Source: Kosakonia sacchari SP1 (lineage in GTDB: Bacteria > Pseudomonadota > Gammaproteobacteria > Enterobacterales > Enterobacteriaceae). From it: a stretch of 64,000 bases of DNA. The stretch is taken from NCBI RefSeq assembly GCF_000300455.3, contig NZ_CP007215.2, forward strand, positions 2,666,001-2,730,000, written 5' to 3'. A program made the translations under genes and the position numbers. Below are positions 39,889 to 48,229 of this stretch, piece by piece. Below the pieces are notes generated by a model. It had not been told where the DNA came from and made no database searches. It saw nothing but the letters and a program-made list of their open reading frames with translations. How positions within the stretch are numbered: the first letter of the stretch is position 1; each line of letters opens with the position of its first letter.

Positions 39889-40785
39889 TTATGGCACGTC
39901 GTAACCGAGCGCCGCTTTGCGAATGCGGAACCACTGCTGGCGCGTCATCTGGAGATTCAGTGCCCCCAGCGCCGAACGCACGCGCTCAATTTTACCCGAG
40001 CCAATAATGGGCAACGGCGCAGACGGCAGACGCATCACCCAGGCATAGACCACCTGTTCGATGGTTTCAGCATTCAGTTCCTGCGCAACGCGCGCCAGTT
40101 CATCACGCAGCGGCTGGAACGCCGCATCGTTAAACAGACGCCCGCCGCCGAGACATGACCATGCCATCGGGCGAATACGCAGCTGTTGCAGTTGATCCAG
40201 CGTGCCATCCAGCAGTAGCGGCTGGTGAACCGGTGAGATCTCGACCTGATTGGTCGCCAGCGTAAACGGCAGACGCGACTGCAACAGTGAGAACTGCGCC
40301 GGTGTGAAGTTGGAAACGCCGAAGTGGCGCACTTTTCCGCTCTGATGCAAATGCAGAAAAGCTTCCGCTACTTCATCGGCATCCATCAACGGATCGGGAC
40401 GGTGGATCAATAACAAATCGAGGTGATCGGTAGCAAGATTCACCAATGACTGTTCGGCACTGCGAATAATGTGGTCGCGTTCAGTAATGTAATGACCCAG
40501 CGCATGTTCCGGTTTCGCGGTAGTAGCGATCCCACATTTGCTGACAATCTCCATGCGGGCGCGCAGATGCGGAGCGAGCTTGAGCGCCTCGCCAAACGCC
40601 GCTTCACACAGATAACCACCGTAGATATCGGCGTGATCAACGGTAGTAATACCGAGATCAAGATGAGACTCAATAAAGCTAACCAGCTGCTGCGGGGACA
40701 TGTTCCAGTCCATTAAACGCCAGTAGCCCATCACAAAACGGGAGAACTCAGGGCCTTGCGGCGCGAGGGCAATACGTTGAACCAT
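39889..40785 (-). CDS. ydhF: Aldo/keto reductase YdhF
   Basis: A 298-residue NADPH-dependent aldo-keto reductase with a TIM-barrel. The catalytic Asp/Tyr region reads DHADIYGGYLCEAAFG, the Lys is in IVSKCGI and the His in LLIHRPDPLMD; GVSNFTPAQF and PIIGSGKIERVRSA bind cofactor. Substrate unknown; the orthologue is of the same length. The leader contains an 8-bp hairpin that overlaps the ribosome-binding site (see separate entry), pointing to specific regulation. Confidence 0.95.
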   Translation of the reverse strand: MVQRIALAPQGPEFSRFVMGYWRLMDWNMSPQQLVSFIESHLDLGITTVDHADIYGGYLCEAAFGEALKLAPHLRARMEIVSKCGIATTAKPEHALGHYITERDHIIRSAEQSLVNLATDHLDLLLIHRPDPLMDADEVAEAFLHLHQSGKVRHFGVSNFTPAQFSLLQSRLPFTLATNQVEISPVHQPLLLDGTLDQLQQLRIRPMAWSCLGGGRLFNDAAFQPLRDELARVAQELNAETIEQVVYAWVMRLPSAPLPIIGSGKIERVRSALGALNLQMTRQQWFRIRKAALGYDVP

Positions 40786-40794
40786 AATGATTTC

Positions 40795-40817
40795 CTCGAA
40801 GGTAATTTGCCTTCGAG
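40795..40817 (-). promoter_or_regulatory. Inverted repeat at the ydhF transcription/translation start
   Basis: CTCGAAGG-TAATTTG-CCTTCGAG is a perfect 8-bp inverted repeat. On the minus strand it lies just after a TATACT -10 and its distal arm runs into the GAGGAAA ribosome-binding site of ydhF. It may be a repressor operator or an RNA hairpin that hides the site. Confidence 0.6.
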
Positions 40818-40834
40818 TATACGCATTTTCGCGT

Positions 40835-41074
40835 TCAAAACAGTGAAGGTTGCTGAGGTTCTTCCGCAGAAGAGGCTTTGCTTGCGCGCATTTTGCGCTG
40901 CAAGCGCTGGCGGCACAAACGTAGCACCTCTTGCTTTTGCATATCGGTCATTTTTTGCCAGTTAAAACGCTCATCGCGACTACGCATGCAGCCACGACAA
41001 AAGCCGCGCTCATCCGACTGGCAAATACCGCGGCACGGGCTCTGGACGGGGAAAAACTCCAGTTGTTCTGGCAC
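40835..41074 (-). CDS. ydhL: DUF1289 cysteine-rich small protein YdhL
   Basis: A 79-residue protein, same length as E. coli YdhL, with the DUF1289 cysteine pattern CRGICQSDERGFCRGCMRSRDE (four cysteines, likely metal binding), followed by WQKMTDMQKQEVL. Function unknown. The start is GTG at 41074 with GGAG six bases upstream. It is divergent from nemR. A 9-bp inverted repeat (ACAGGCAGT at 41091-41099 and ACTGCCTGT at 41114-41122) lies in the intergenic region. Confidence 0.9.
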   Translation of the reverse strand: MPEQLEFFPVQSPCRGICQSDERGFCRGCMRSRDERFNWQKMTDMQKQEVLRLCRQRLQRKMRASKASSAEEPQQPSLF

Positions 41075-41166
41075 AGTCGTCTCCGTTAATACAGGCAGTT
41101 CTCTTTATTGAAGACTGCCTGTCGATAACGTGCAAGGTGAAAAGCGCACTGTTCGCCACTTGCAAC

Positions 41167-41180
41167 AGACCGATCGGTCT
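41167..41180. promoter_or_regulatory. NemR operator
   Basis: The perfect palindrome AGACCGATCGGTCT, 14 bases before the nemR start, matches the E. coli NemR box (TAGACCGATCGGTCTA). It is expected to cover the nemRA-gloA promoter. Confidence 0.88.
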
Positions 41181-41194
41181 AGTAGAGTAGCGCG

Positions 41195-41791
41195 ATGAGC
41201 AGAAATACTGAACATGACACGCGCGAACATTTACTGGCGACCGGCGAGCAGCTTTGCATGCATCGCGGGTTTACCGGTATGGGCCTGAGCGAACTACTGA
41301 AAACGGCGGAAGTGCCAAAAGGCTCTTTTTACCACTATTTTCGCTCCAAAGAGGCGTTCGGCGTGGCGTTACTTGAGCGTCACTATGCCGCTTATCACCA
41401 GCGGCTGGCGGCCCATTTCGCCAGCGGTCCGGGAAACTACCGCGACAGGTTGCTGGCGTATTATCAGGAGACGCTCCGGCAGTTTAGCCAACAGGGGATT
41501 ATTAGCGGTTGCCTGACGGTGAAACTCTCAGCTGAAGTGTGCGATCTGTCGGAAGATATGCGTTCAGCAATGGACAAAGGGGCGCGCGGCGTTATCGCCC
41601 TGCTCGCGGATACGCTGGAAAACGGGCGTAACGATCGCAGCTTAACGTTTCAGGGCGAACCGCTAACGCAGGCGCAAGTGTTGTACTCCCTGTGGTTAGG
41701 TGCCAATTTGCAGGCCAAAATTTCGCGAAGCGCCCTGCCGCTGGAAAGCGCGCTGGCGCACGCAAACAACATCATCGCAACGCCTGTCTGA
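41195..41791 (+). CDS. nemR: TetR-family electrophile and bleach sensor NemR
   Basis: A 198-residue repressor (E. coli 199) with the TetR helix-turn-helix ([24 protein letters not shown]). NemR represses its own operon and is released when cysteines are modified by N-ethylmaleimide, methylglyoxal, quinones or reactive chlorine. The key sensor Cys106 is present in [13 protein letters not shown], with Cys21 and Cys116; Cys98 of E. coli is Ser here. nemA and gloA follow on the same strand. The operator is immediately upstream. Confidence 0.96.
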   Translation: MSRNTEHDTREHLLATGEQLCMHRGFTGMGLSELLKTAEVPKGSFYHYFRSKEAFGVALLERHYAAYHQRLAAHFASGPGNYRDRLLAYYQETLRQFSQQGIISGCLTVKLSAEVCDLSEDMRSAMDKGARGVIALLADTLENGRNDRSLTFQGEPLTQAQVLYSLWLGANLQAKISRSALPLESALAHANNIIATPV

Positions 41792-41819
41792 TAGCAGGCA
41801 TTTTTATTTCACTTTTTAC

Positions 41820-41834
41820 TAGTCGACCGGTCTA
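41820..41834. promoter_or_regulatory. Possible second NemR-like operator before nemA
   Basis: TAGTCGACCGGTCTA resembles the NemR box (GACCGGTC core, right half GGTCTA intact) and lies 14 bases before the nemA start. The left half is imperfect, and it may be chance. Confidence 0.4.
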
Positions 41835-41847
41835 TTCAGGAGTTGTT

Positions 41848-42942
41848 ATGTCCAGTAAATTATTTACGCCGCTGAAAGTGGGCGCGATTACCGTTCCAAA
41901 CCGTGTTTTTATGGCGCCATTGACCCGACTGCGCAGCATTGAGCCGGGTGATATTCCTACCCCATTGATGGCGGAATATTATCGTCAGCGCGCCAGCTCC
42001 GGCCTGATTATCAGCGAAGCCACGCAAATCTCCGCCCAGGCGAAAGGCTATGCCGGCGCACCGGGTCTGCACAGCGCAGAACAAATCGCGGCATGGCAGA
42101 AAATCACCGATGCGGTGCATAGCGAAAACGGCCGTATCGCCGTACAGCTGTGGCACACCGGTCGTATCTCGCACAGCAGCCTGCAACCGGGTGGTGCCGC
42201 GCCGGTCGCACCGTCAGCCATCAACGCGGGAACACGTACCTCTCTGCGTGATGCCAACGGCAACGCCACGCGTGAAGACACCTCCACGCCGCGCGCGCTG
42301 GAAACCGATGAGATCCCGGGTATTGTTAATGATTCCCGCCAGGCCGTTGCCAATGCGCGCGACGCCGGGTTTGATCTGGTTGAGCTGCACTCGGCCCATG
42401 GTTATCTGTTGCACCAGTTCCTTTCACCGTCGGCGAACCAGCGTACCGACCAGTACGGCGGCAGCGTGGAAAATCGCGCGCGCCTGGTGCTGGAAGTGGT
42501 CGACGCGGTAAGCAAAGAGTGGGACGCAGAGCGCATTGGTATTCGCGTGTCTCCAATCGGTTCTTTCCAGAACATGGATAACGGCCCGAACGAAGAAGCC
42601 GATGCGTTGTATCTGATCGAAGAACTGGGCAAGCGCGGCATTGCTTACCTGCATATGTCAGAGCCGGACTGGGCAGGCGGCGAACCGTACACCGACGCTT
42701 TCCGTGAAAAAGTGCGCGCACGTTTCCACGGCCCGATCATTGGTGCAGGTGCCTATACCCCGGAAAAAGCAGAAGAGTTGATCGAGAAAGGTTTGATTGA
42801 CGCGGTAGCTTTTGGTCGCGCTTATATCGCCAACCCGGACCTGGTGAAACGTCTGCAACTGAAAGCGGAACTGAACCCGCAGCGCCCGGAAAGCTTCTAT
42901 GGCGGCGGCGCGGAAGGCTATACCGACTACCCTTCTCTGTGA
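41848..42942 (+). CDS. nemA: N-ethylmaleimide reductase (Old Yellow Enzyme)
   Basis: A 364-residue FMN-dependent ene-reductase (E. coli 365) that reduces activated C=C bonds in N-ethylmaleimide, and also quinones and nitro compounds. OYE features: [10 protein letters not shown], the histidines and tyrosine of [28 protein letters not shown], and [12 protein letters not shown]. Start [19 protein letters not shown] at 41848 fits the family; a longer in-frame reading overlapping nemR is spurious. It is the second gene of the nemRA-gloA group. Confidence 0.97.
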   Translation: MSSKLFTPLKVGAITVPNRVFMAPLTRLRSIEPGDIPTPLMAEYYRQRASSGLIISEATQISAQAKGYAGAPGLHSAEQIAAWQKITDAVHSENGRIAVQLWHTGRISHSSLQPGGAAPVAPSAINAGTRTSLRDANGNATREDTSTPRALETDEIPGIVNDSRQAVANARDAGFDLVELHSAHGYLLHQFLSPSANQRTDQYGGSVENRARLVLEVVDAVSKEWDAERIGIRVSPIGSFQNMDNGPNEEADALYLIEELGKRGIAYLHMSEPDWAGGEPYTDAFREKVRARFHGPIIGAGAYTPEKAEELIEKGLIDAVAFGRAYIANPDLVKRLQLKAELNPQRPESFYGGGAEGYTDYPSL

Positions 42943-42957
42943 TCCTCTGATTGTTCA

Positions 42958-42987
42958 TTGATAGCGGCGGGTCTGCGCCGCTATACT
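42958..42987 (+). promoter_or_regulatory. Candidate internal promoter of gloA
   Basis: TTGATA and TATACT separated by 18 bases, ending 50 bases upstream of gloA. It would let gloA be expressed independently of NemR. Confidence 0.6.
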
Positions 42988-43037
42988 AAAATTGTGTTTC
43001 TATTCGGAACGTTAACACATTCATACAAGAGGACATT

Positions 43038-43445
43038 ATGCGCTTACTTCACACCATGCTGCGCGTCGGCAACCTGCAACGCTCCATCGAATTTTATACT
43101 AACGTGCTGGGCATGAAGCTGCTGCGTACCAGTGAAAACCCGGAATATAAATATTCGCTGGCTTTCGTTGGCTACGGCCCGGAAAGCGAAGAAGCGGTGA
43201 TTGAACTGACCTACAACTGGGGCGTGGAAAACTACGATCTGGGTAATGCTTACGGTCATATCGCGCTGAGCGTGGAAAACGCGGCGCAAGCTTGCGAAGC
43301 TATCCGCAACAACGGCGGTAATGTGACGCGTGAAGCGGGTCCAGTAAAAGGTGGAACCACGGTTATCGCCTTCGTTGAAGATCCGGACGGTTACAAAATC
43401 GAGCTGATCGAAGAGAAAGACGCCGGTAAAGGCCTGGGTAACTAA
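43038..43445 (+). CDS. gloA: Glyoxalase I (Ni-dependent)
   Basis: GloA isomerises the hemithioacetal of methylglyoxal and glutathione to S-lactoylglutathione, detoxifying methylglyoxal. The 135 residues equal E. coli. Metal ligands include His5 ([11 protein letters not shown]), the glutamate of [10 protein letters not shown], the histidine of [10 protein letters not shown] and the glutamate in [11 protein letters not shown]. It follows nemA by 95 bases, so it is both in the NemR operon and served by its own promoter candidate. Confidence 0.97.
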   Translation: MRLLHTMLRVGNLQRSIEFYTNVLGMKLLRTSENPEYKYSLAFVGYGPESEEAVIELTYNWGVENYDLGNAYGHIALSVENAAQACEAIRNNGGNVTREAGPVKGGTTVIAFVEDPDGYKIELIEEKDAGKGLGN

Positions 43446-43452
43446 TCCCCTT

Positions 43453-43478
43453 CGGGCGCGGTTTGCGCCCGCTGTTTT
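43453..43478 (+). terminator. Probable terminator of gloA
   Basis: Stem CGGGCGC / GCGCCCG with loop GGTTT, followed by CTGTTTT. Confidence 0.65.
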
Positions 43479-43537
43479 ACATCCCTTCGTAAAATTTGCC
43501 ATAATGCGCTGCCATTTTCCCGTATCAAGAGATCCTG

Positions 43538-44191
43538 ATGTCCGATAACGCTCAACTGACTGGTCTGTGCGACCGTTTTCGCGGTTTTTACCCTGTGGTA
43601 ATAGATGTTGAAACCGCCGGGTTTAACGCCAAAACTGACGCGCTGCTGGAAGTCGCCGCCATTACGCTGAAAATGGATGAACAAGGCTGGCTCATGCCCG
43701 ACAGCACGCTGCATTTCCACGTTGAGCCTTTCGAAGGCGCGAATCTGCAACCCGAAGCGCTGGCCTTTAACGGTATTGATCCGAACAACCCGCTGCGTGG
43801 TGCGATAAGTGAGCATGACGCGCTGCACGCCATTTTTAAAATGGTGCGCAAAGGCATTAAAGATCAGGGTTGTAACCGCGCGATCATGGTGGCGCACAAT
43901 GCGACATTCGATCACAGTTTTATGATGGCCGCTGCGGAGCGCGCTTCGCTGAAACGCAACCCGTTCCACCCGTTTGTCACCTTCGATACCGCGTCATTAA
44001 GCGGGCTGGCGCTAGGGCAGACAGTGCTGTCAAAAGCCTGTGGCGCGGCGGGCATCGCGTTTGACGCCTCGCAGGCGCACTCCGCACTGTACGATACAGA
44101 GCAAACCGCCCTGCTGTTTTGCGAAATCGTCAACCGCTGGAAGCGTCTCGGCGGCTGGCCGTTGCCCATCGCGGATGAAAATGAGGCATAA
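43538..44191 (+). CDS. rnt: Ribonuclease T
   Basis: A 217-residue DEDDh 3'-5' exoribonuclease (E. coli 215) that trims tRNA, 5S and 23S rRNA 3' ends. The catalytic Asp and Glu lie in [11 protein letters not shown] (about residue 23-25), with NATFDHSFM and [12 protein letters not shown] providing the other acidic residues and histidine. It is followed directly by a bidirectional terminator and grxD; in K-12 the large helicase gene lhr stands between them. Confidence 0.97.
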   Translation: MSDNAQLTGLCDRFRGFYPVVIDVETAGFNAKTDALLEVAAITLKMDEQGWLMPDSTLHFHVEPFEGANLQPEALAFNGIDPNNPLRGAISEHDALHAIFKMVRKGIKDQGCNRAIMVAHNATFDHSFMMAAAERASLKRNPFHPFVTFDTASLSGLALGQTVLSKACGAAGIAFDASQAHSALYDTEQTALLFCEIVNRWKRLGGWPLPIADENEA

Positions 44192-44218
44192 AAAAAGCGA
44201 CCGTCAGGTCGCTTTTTT
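44191..44218. terminator. Bidirectional terminator between rnt and grxD
   Basis: Stem AAAAAGCGACC / GGTCGCTTTTT with loop GTCA, so runs of T form on both strands. Confidence 0.93.
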
Positions 44219-44229
44219 GTTGGCAGAAA

Positions 44230-44574
44230 TTACTCTGCGTCCGGCTCGTCTTTATGTTTTGCCGCCGCTTCTTTAATAAGCGTCTGCAATTCACCGCGCT
44301 GATACATTTCAATCACGATATCGCAGCCGCCAACCAGTTCACCTTCAACCCACAGCTGCGGGAAGGTTGGCCAGTTAGCGTATTTCGGCAGTTCTGCACG
44401 AATATCCGGGTTTTGCAGAATGTCTACATAGGCAAAACGTTCACCGCATGCAGAGAGCGCTTGCACCGCCTGGGCGGAAAAACCGCAGCTTGGCAGCTTC
44501 GGAGAGCCTTTCATATACAGCAGAATTGGGTTTTCAGCGATCTGGCGCTGGATTTTTTCAAGTGTTGTGCTCAT
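44230..44574 (-). CDS. grxD: Monothiol glutaredoxin GrxD
   Basis: A 114-residue monothiol glutaredoxin (E. coli 115) with the CGFS motif at Cys30 (LPSCGFSAQAV). It binds a glutathione-ligated 2Fe-2S cluster as a dimer and works with BolA-type proteins in Fe-S trafficking. WPTFPQLWVEGELVGGCDI contains the cis-proline and glutathione site. The start at 44574 (MSTTLEKIQRQIAENPILLY) is the family start; the in-frame extension to 44688 has no support. Like sodB, its orthologue is tied to iron homeostasis. Confidence 0.97.
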   Translation of the reverse strand: MSTTLEKIQRQIAENPILLYMKGSPKLPSCGFSAQAVQALSACGERFAYVDILQNPDIRAELPKYANWPTFPQLWVEGELVGGCDIVIEMYQRGELQTLIKEAAAKHKDEPDAE

Positions 44575-44913
44575 TGTCTTGCTTCCTTCAACTTCTTCTA
44601 CGGCAGATGTTCGCCATTGTAACGGTTCAGAGGGGCATCGGAAAATAACATTTTGTTCACCGTTCATGATTTTATCGTCTGTCGGCAAAAGTTGCCTTAG
44701 GAATATGACTTAACTCAACTCGCCGTCCCGCTTGCTGCCTAACTCTTGCGCACATAGAAACGTTTTGCTGCTTTTTTTTGCGCTTGTTAACGAAACGAAG
44801 CTATAGATGCAAAAACAGTATTAACTTTTGGGGTTTTTATGGATTAGAATCGACGAGTTTTAAAAAACCATTTGCAGGCATATTAAATGCTTGCCCTAAC
44901 AGGGGATTGCTCA
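44575..44913. other. 339-bp divergent region between grxD and mepH
   Basis: No gene is supported. It must contain both promoters; -10-like elements TATAGA (near 44801) and TAGAAT (near 44843) could serve mepH, but neither has a strong -35. AT content rises towards mepH. Confidence 0.5.
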
Positions 44914-45744
44914 GTGGCGCGGATACCAAAAGCTTCAATCACGCTCTGTGCTTTGTTGTTCACCACGCTTTCTTTCACGCCATTAGCGAGTGCCTCTGAA
45001 CAGGCGCGAGCGTCAGCCGTGCAAAAAGCGCATCTGGCGAAAGCATCCGAACGTAAGAAAAAAAATACATCACAAAAGACATCAAAGAAAAACAGTCGCA
45101 GTCCGGCAGAAAAAACCACCAGCAAAAAAACAACGGAGAGCAAAAAAACTCCGGCAAACAAAAAAGTTACCACCAGCAAAAAAGCCAGCAAAATCACCTC
45201 GCGTCGTAATGCATCCAGCCCGTTAAAAACCACCGCTGTCACCTGGACTGAAAAATGTACGCCGCGCAAAGGACACAAGCCGCATTGTGTGAAGGTCAAA
45301 AGCACTAACGCCATCGCCGATGTGCATAAAGTTCGCATTCAGAAAGCCCAAAAAACCGCCATGTCCAAACTGATGAATCAGATTGGCAAGCCTTATCACT
45401 GGGGCGGCACCTCACCGAGCACCGGTTTCGATTGCAGTGGTCTGGTCTATTACGCATATAAGGATCTGGTGAAATTTCGTATTCCACGTACCGCCAATGA
45501 AATGTATCACCTGCGCGATGCATCGCCGGTGAATGTGGCGGAACTGGAGAGCGGCGATCTGGTGTTCTTCCGTACCCAGGGCCGTGGTACAGCCGATCAC
45601 GTTGGCGTGTACGTCGGTAATGGTAAATTCATTCAGTCTCCGCGTAGCGGCCAGGATATTCAGGTCACCTCGCTGAGTGAAGATTACTGGCAGCGTCATT
45701 ATGTCGGCGCGCGTCGCGTCGTGACGCCGAAAACCATTCGCTAA
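44914..45744 (+). CDS. mepH: Peptidoglycan DD-endopeptidase MepH (NlpC/P60)
   Basis: A 276-residue secreted cell-wall hydrolase (E. coli 271) that cuts cross-links to allow wall growth. It has a signal peptide (VARIPKASITLCALLFTTL..), a long Lys/Ser/Thr-rich linker (about residues 35-110) that can bind the wall, and an NlpC/P60 domain with the catalytic cysteine Cys174 in FDCSGLVYYAY and the histidine in ADHVGVYVG. I start at the GTG at 44914, matching E. coli MARINR and preceded by GGGGA; an ATG nine codons upstream is unlikely. A 9-bp hairpin (45751-45772) follows the gene. Confidence 0.93.
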   Translation: MARIPKASITLCALLFTTLSFTPLASASEQARASAVQKAHLAKASERKKKNTSQKTSKKNSRSPAEKTTSKKTTESKKTPANKKVTTSKKASKITSRRNASSPLKTTAVTWTEKCTPRKGHKPHCVKVKSTNAIADVHKVRIQKAQKTAMSKLMNQIGKPYHWGGTSPSTGFDCSGLVYYAYKDLVKFRIPRTANEMYHLRDASPVNVAELESGDLVFFRTQGRGTADHVGVYVGNGKFIQSPRSGQDIQVTSLSEDYWQRHYVGARRVVTPKTIR

Positions 45745-45868
45745 CCCCTCACCTGCCGCATCGGCGGCAGGTAACTCCCTCTTTTGTGTGACCTTTCGAT
45801 TTGCTACCCTAACCCGCACATCCAGTAGGGCTATTGGATGTCATTAAAATAATGAAAGGAGAATAGCA

Positions 45869-46450
45869 ATGTCGTTTGAATTACCTGCATTACCGTATGC
45901 AAAAGACGCCCTGGCGCCGCATATCTCAGCCGAAACGCTGGAATACCACTATGGTAAACATCATCAGACGTATGTCACCAACCTCAACAACCTGATCAAA
46001 GGCAGCGCTTTTGAAGGTAAATCTCTGGAAGAGATTGTGAAAAGCAGCGAAGGCGGCGTGTTCAACAATGCCGCCCAGGTCTGGAACCATACCTTCTACT
46101 GGAACTGCCTGGCTCCGAATGCTGGCGGTGAACCGGCTGGTGAGCTGGCGGCGGCTATCGCCAAATCCTTCGGCAGCTTTGCCGAATTCAAAGCGCAATT
46201 CACCGATGCTGCGGTTAAAAACTTCGGTGCTGGCTGGACGTGGCTGGTGAAAAAAGCGGATGGCGCATTAGCCATTGTTTCAACGTCTAATGCGGGTACG
46301 CCGCTGACAAGCGACGCAACCCCGCTGTTAACCGTCGATGTGTGGGAACATGCGTATTACATCGATTATCGTAATGCGCGTCCGAACTACCTCGAACATT
46401 TCTGGGCGCTGGTAAACTGGTCATTCGTGGCCAAAAATTTAGCGGCATAA
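45869..46450 (+). CDS. sodB: Iron superoxide dismutase SodB
   Basis: A 193-residue cytoplasmic Fe-SOD, same length as E. coli. Metal ligands: His27 in [14 protein letters not shown], His in [12 protein letters not shown], and Asp/His in [13 protein letters not shown]; the Fe-type residue pattern is the one seen in E. coli SodB. The 5' leader has an inverted repeat (ACATCCA...TGGATGT around 45818-45840), and in E. coli the leader is the RyhB target when iron is low. A strong terminator follows. Confidence 0.97.
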   Translation: MSFELPALPYAKDALAPHISAETLEYHYGKHHQTYVTNLNNLIKGSAFEGKSLEEIVKSSEGGVFNNAAQVWNHTFYWNCLAPNAGGEPAGELAAAIAKSFGSFAEFKAQFTDAAVKNFGAGWTWLVKKADGALAIVSTSNAGTPLTSDATPLLTVDVWEHAYYIDYRNARPNYLEHFWALVNWSFVAKNLAA

Positions 46451-46466
46451 ACGCGGCATAAAACAA

Positions 46467-46491
46467 AGGAGGGGCTAGCCCCTCCTTTTTT
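46467..46491 (+). terminator. Rho-independent terminator of sodB
   Basis: Perfect stem AGGAGGGGC / GCCCCTCCT, two-base loop TA (effective loop larger), six T. Confidence 0.92.
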
Positions 46492-46504
46492 GCATTTGTG
46501 CTAT

Positions 46505-47674
46505 TTATTCTGCTGCGGCACAGACACGTTCTGGCTGAGAGCGGCCAGAGAACAGCACCACCAGCAGACCCAGCCCGGCAATAATCGCCCCCATAACCGG
46601 GACGAAATCATAACCCAGCCCAGCGGAAATCACTGCTCCACCGGCTGCCGCGCCCAGCGCGTTACCGAGGTTAAAGGCACCGATATTGACTGAAGATGAA
46701 AGGCCAGGTGCTTCATGCGCAACGCGCATGACACGCATCTGCAACGGCGGAACCACCGCAAACGTCGCCGCGCCCCACACCACCATGCTGATGGCTGCGC
46801 CCACTTCACTGCGCGCCAGGAACGGGATCGCCAGCATGATGGCAATCAGCAGGATCAAAAAACCTTTCAGCGTGCCGGTGACCGAGCGATCCGCCAGTTT
46901 GCCGCCGAGATAGTTACCAATGGAGAAACCAACGCCAATCAACACCAGCATCGCCGTCACAAAAACGGGAGTGGCATCGGTAATGGTGTGCAGTACCGGC
47001 GCAATGTAGGTATACAGCGTGAACATGGCACCTGCGCCGAGCACAGTGGTCAGCAATGCGGACAACACTTGTGGGCGTACCAGTACCGACAGCTCTTTAC
47101 GTACGTCCGGGCGCTCACCAGCACCACCTTTCGGCAACGAAAAGAACAGGCTCGCCATAGCAATCACACCCAGCCCGGCAGTGGCCATGAACGACATGCG
47201 CCAGCCAATGGTTTCACCCAGCCAGGTCGCGGCAGGTACACCGCCGATGTTAGCAATGGTCAGCCCCATAAACATGGTGGCGACTGCGCTGGCCTGCTTC
47301 TCTTTGGCAACCACGCTTGCTGCCACCACCGAACCAAGACCAAAGAAAGCGCCATGGTTCAGGCTAGTGACGATACGTGCCAGCATTAATGTGGTGTAAT
47401 CCGGCGCGATCGCCGACAGCACGTTACCAAGCGTAAAAATTGCCATCAAAAAGATCAGGGCATTGCGTCTGCCGCGATGAGACAGCAACAACGTCATTAA
47501 CGGCGCACCAACCATTACACCGATAGCGTAGGCGCTAATCAGCATCCCCGCTGCCGGAATAGAAACGTCAACGCCGCGGGCAATAACCGGCAGTAATCCC
47601 ATCGGGGAAAACTCGGTAGTACCAATGCCGAAGGCGCCAATCGCCAGGGCAAGCAAAGGGAAATTAATTTTCAT
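46505..47674 (-). CDS. ydhP: MFS drug/metabolite antiporter YdhP (DHA1 family)
   Basis: A 389-residue, 12-helix major facilitator protein, same length as E. coli YdhP; substrate unknown, related to AraJ and NepI. The MFS motif between helices 2 and 3 reads MTLLLSHRGRRNALIF, and the antiporter-type glycine-rich helix 5 motif is in GGVPAATWLGETIGW. Start at 47674 (MKINFPLLALAIGAFG) after TTGGAG; upstream in-frame codons are not family-like. Convergent with sodB. Confidence 0.95.
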   Translation of the reverse strand: MKINFPLLALAIGAFGIGTTEFSPMGLLPVIARGVDVSIPAAGMLISAYAIGVMVGAPLMTLLLSHRGRRNALIFLMAIFTLGNVLSAIAPDYTTLMLARIVTSLNHGAFFGLGSVVAASVVAKEKQASAVATMFMGLTIANIGGVPAATWLGETIGWRMSFMATAGLGVIAMASLFFSLPKGGAGERPDVRKELSVLVRPQVLSALLTTVLGAGAMFTLYTYIAPVLHTITDATPVFVTAMLVLIGVGFSIGNYLGGKLADRSVTGTLKGFLILLIAIMLAIPFLARSEVGAAISMVVWGAATFAVVPPLQMRVMRVAHEAPGLSSSVNIGAFNLGNALGAAAGGAVISAGLGYDFVPVMGAIIAGLGLLVVLFSGRSQPERVCAAAE

Positions 47675-47806
47675 CTGTGACTCCAAAAAAGACATGCCGA
47701 CTAGCGACCCTGTCGCTGAAGTCAAAAGTATGACAGCTATCACAAAAAACAGAAGTTAGCAGAATGACAAAAGATTATTGCAGAGGTGATAACAATAGCG
47801 GGGCAG

Positions 47807-47835
47807 AAAACCGAGGGAGAAGAGGCTCTCCCTCG
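47807..47835 (-). terminator. Terminator of ynhF
   Basis: On the minus strand: stem CGAGGGAGA / TCTCCCTCG, loop GCCTCT, then GTTTTC. Confidence 0.7.
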
Positions 47836-47842
47836 CGATAGA

Positions 47843-47932
47843 TCAATGCAGTGCAGCAGTCAGACCGCCGAAAACAATCAGGCTCAGAACGATGACGGTA
47901 GTGATTAAAGAATACTTCAGATCGGTGCTCAT
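47843..47932 (-). CDS. ynhF: Small membrane protein YnhF
   Basis: A 29-residue single-helix protein, MSTDLKYSLITTVIVLSL... ending LTAALH, the same length and near-identical to E. coli YnhF, which was detected in membranes with N-terminal formylmethionine retained. GGGGA precedes the start, and a terminator follows, so it is its own transcription unit. Function unknown. Confidence 0.9.
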   Translation of the reverse strand: MSTDLKYSLITTVIVLSLIVFGGLTAALH

Positions 47933-48169
47933 CAATTTTCCCCTTTTTAATTTCCCCACAAAAAGTGAGATAACGCATTTTTGCACAAATTATCTTAAAA
48001 ATCTTGCGGGAATTCGCAGGAGAAACGTTTTAATACTTCCCCTTTTGCTCAAGATCAGACAAAATTCGACGCTAAATTTATTAGCGTACCGGCCATTGAC
48101 TCCCCTCCTGACGTCCAGTGTCGTTTTCCCGGCGTACCGCACCCCCTTTGATGGGTACAGGGTGATTAA

Positions 48170-48185
48170 AGGCAAACGTTTACCT
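48170..48185. promoter_or_regulatory. PurR operator O1 upstream of purR
   Basis: AGGCAAACGTTTACCT fits the PurR consensus (ACGCAAACGTTTNCNT) with the invariant CAAACGTTT core. In E. coli O1 at this place mediates autorepression. Confidence 0.88.
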
Positions 48186-48229
48186 TAAGTATTATCAGGA
48201 GCTTATGATATGGTCTGGAGTGATATCTG

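Noticed and set aside
41091..41122. 9-bp inverted repeat between ydhL and nemR as a terminator
   Set aside because: It lies upstream of both divergent genes and no T-run follows on either strand; kept only as a remark under ydhL.
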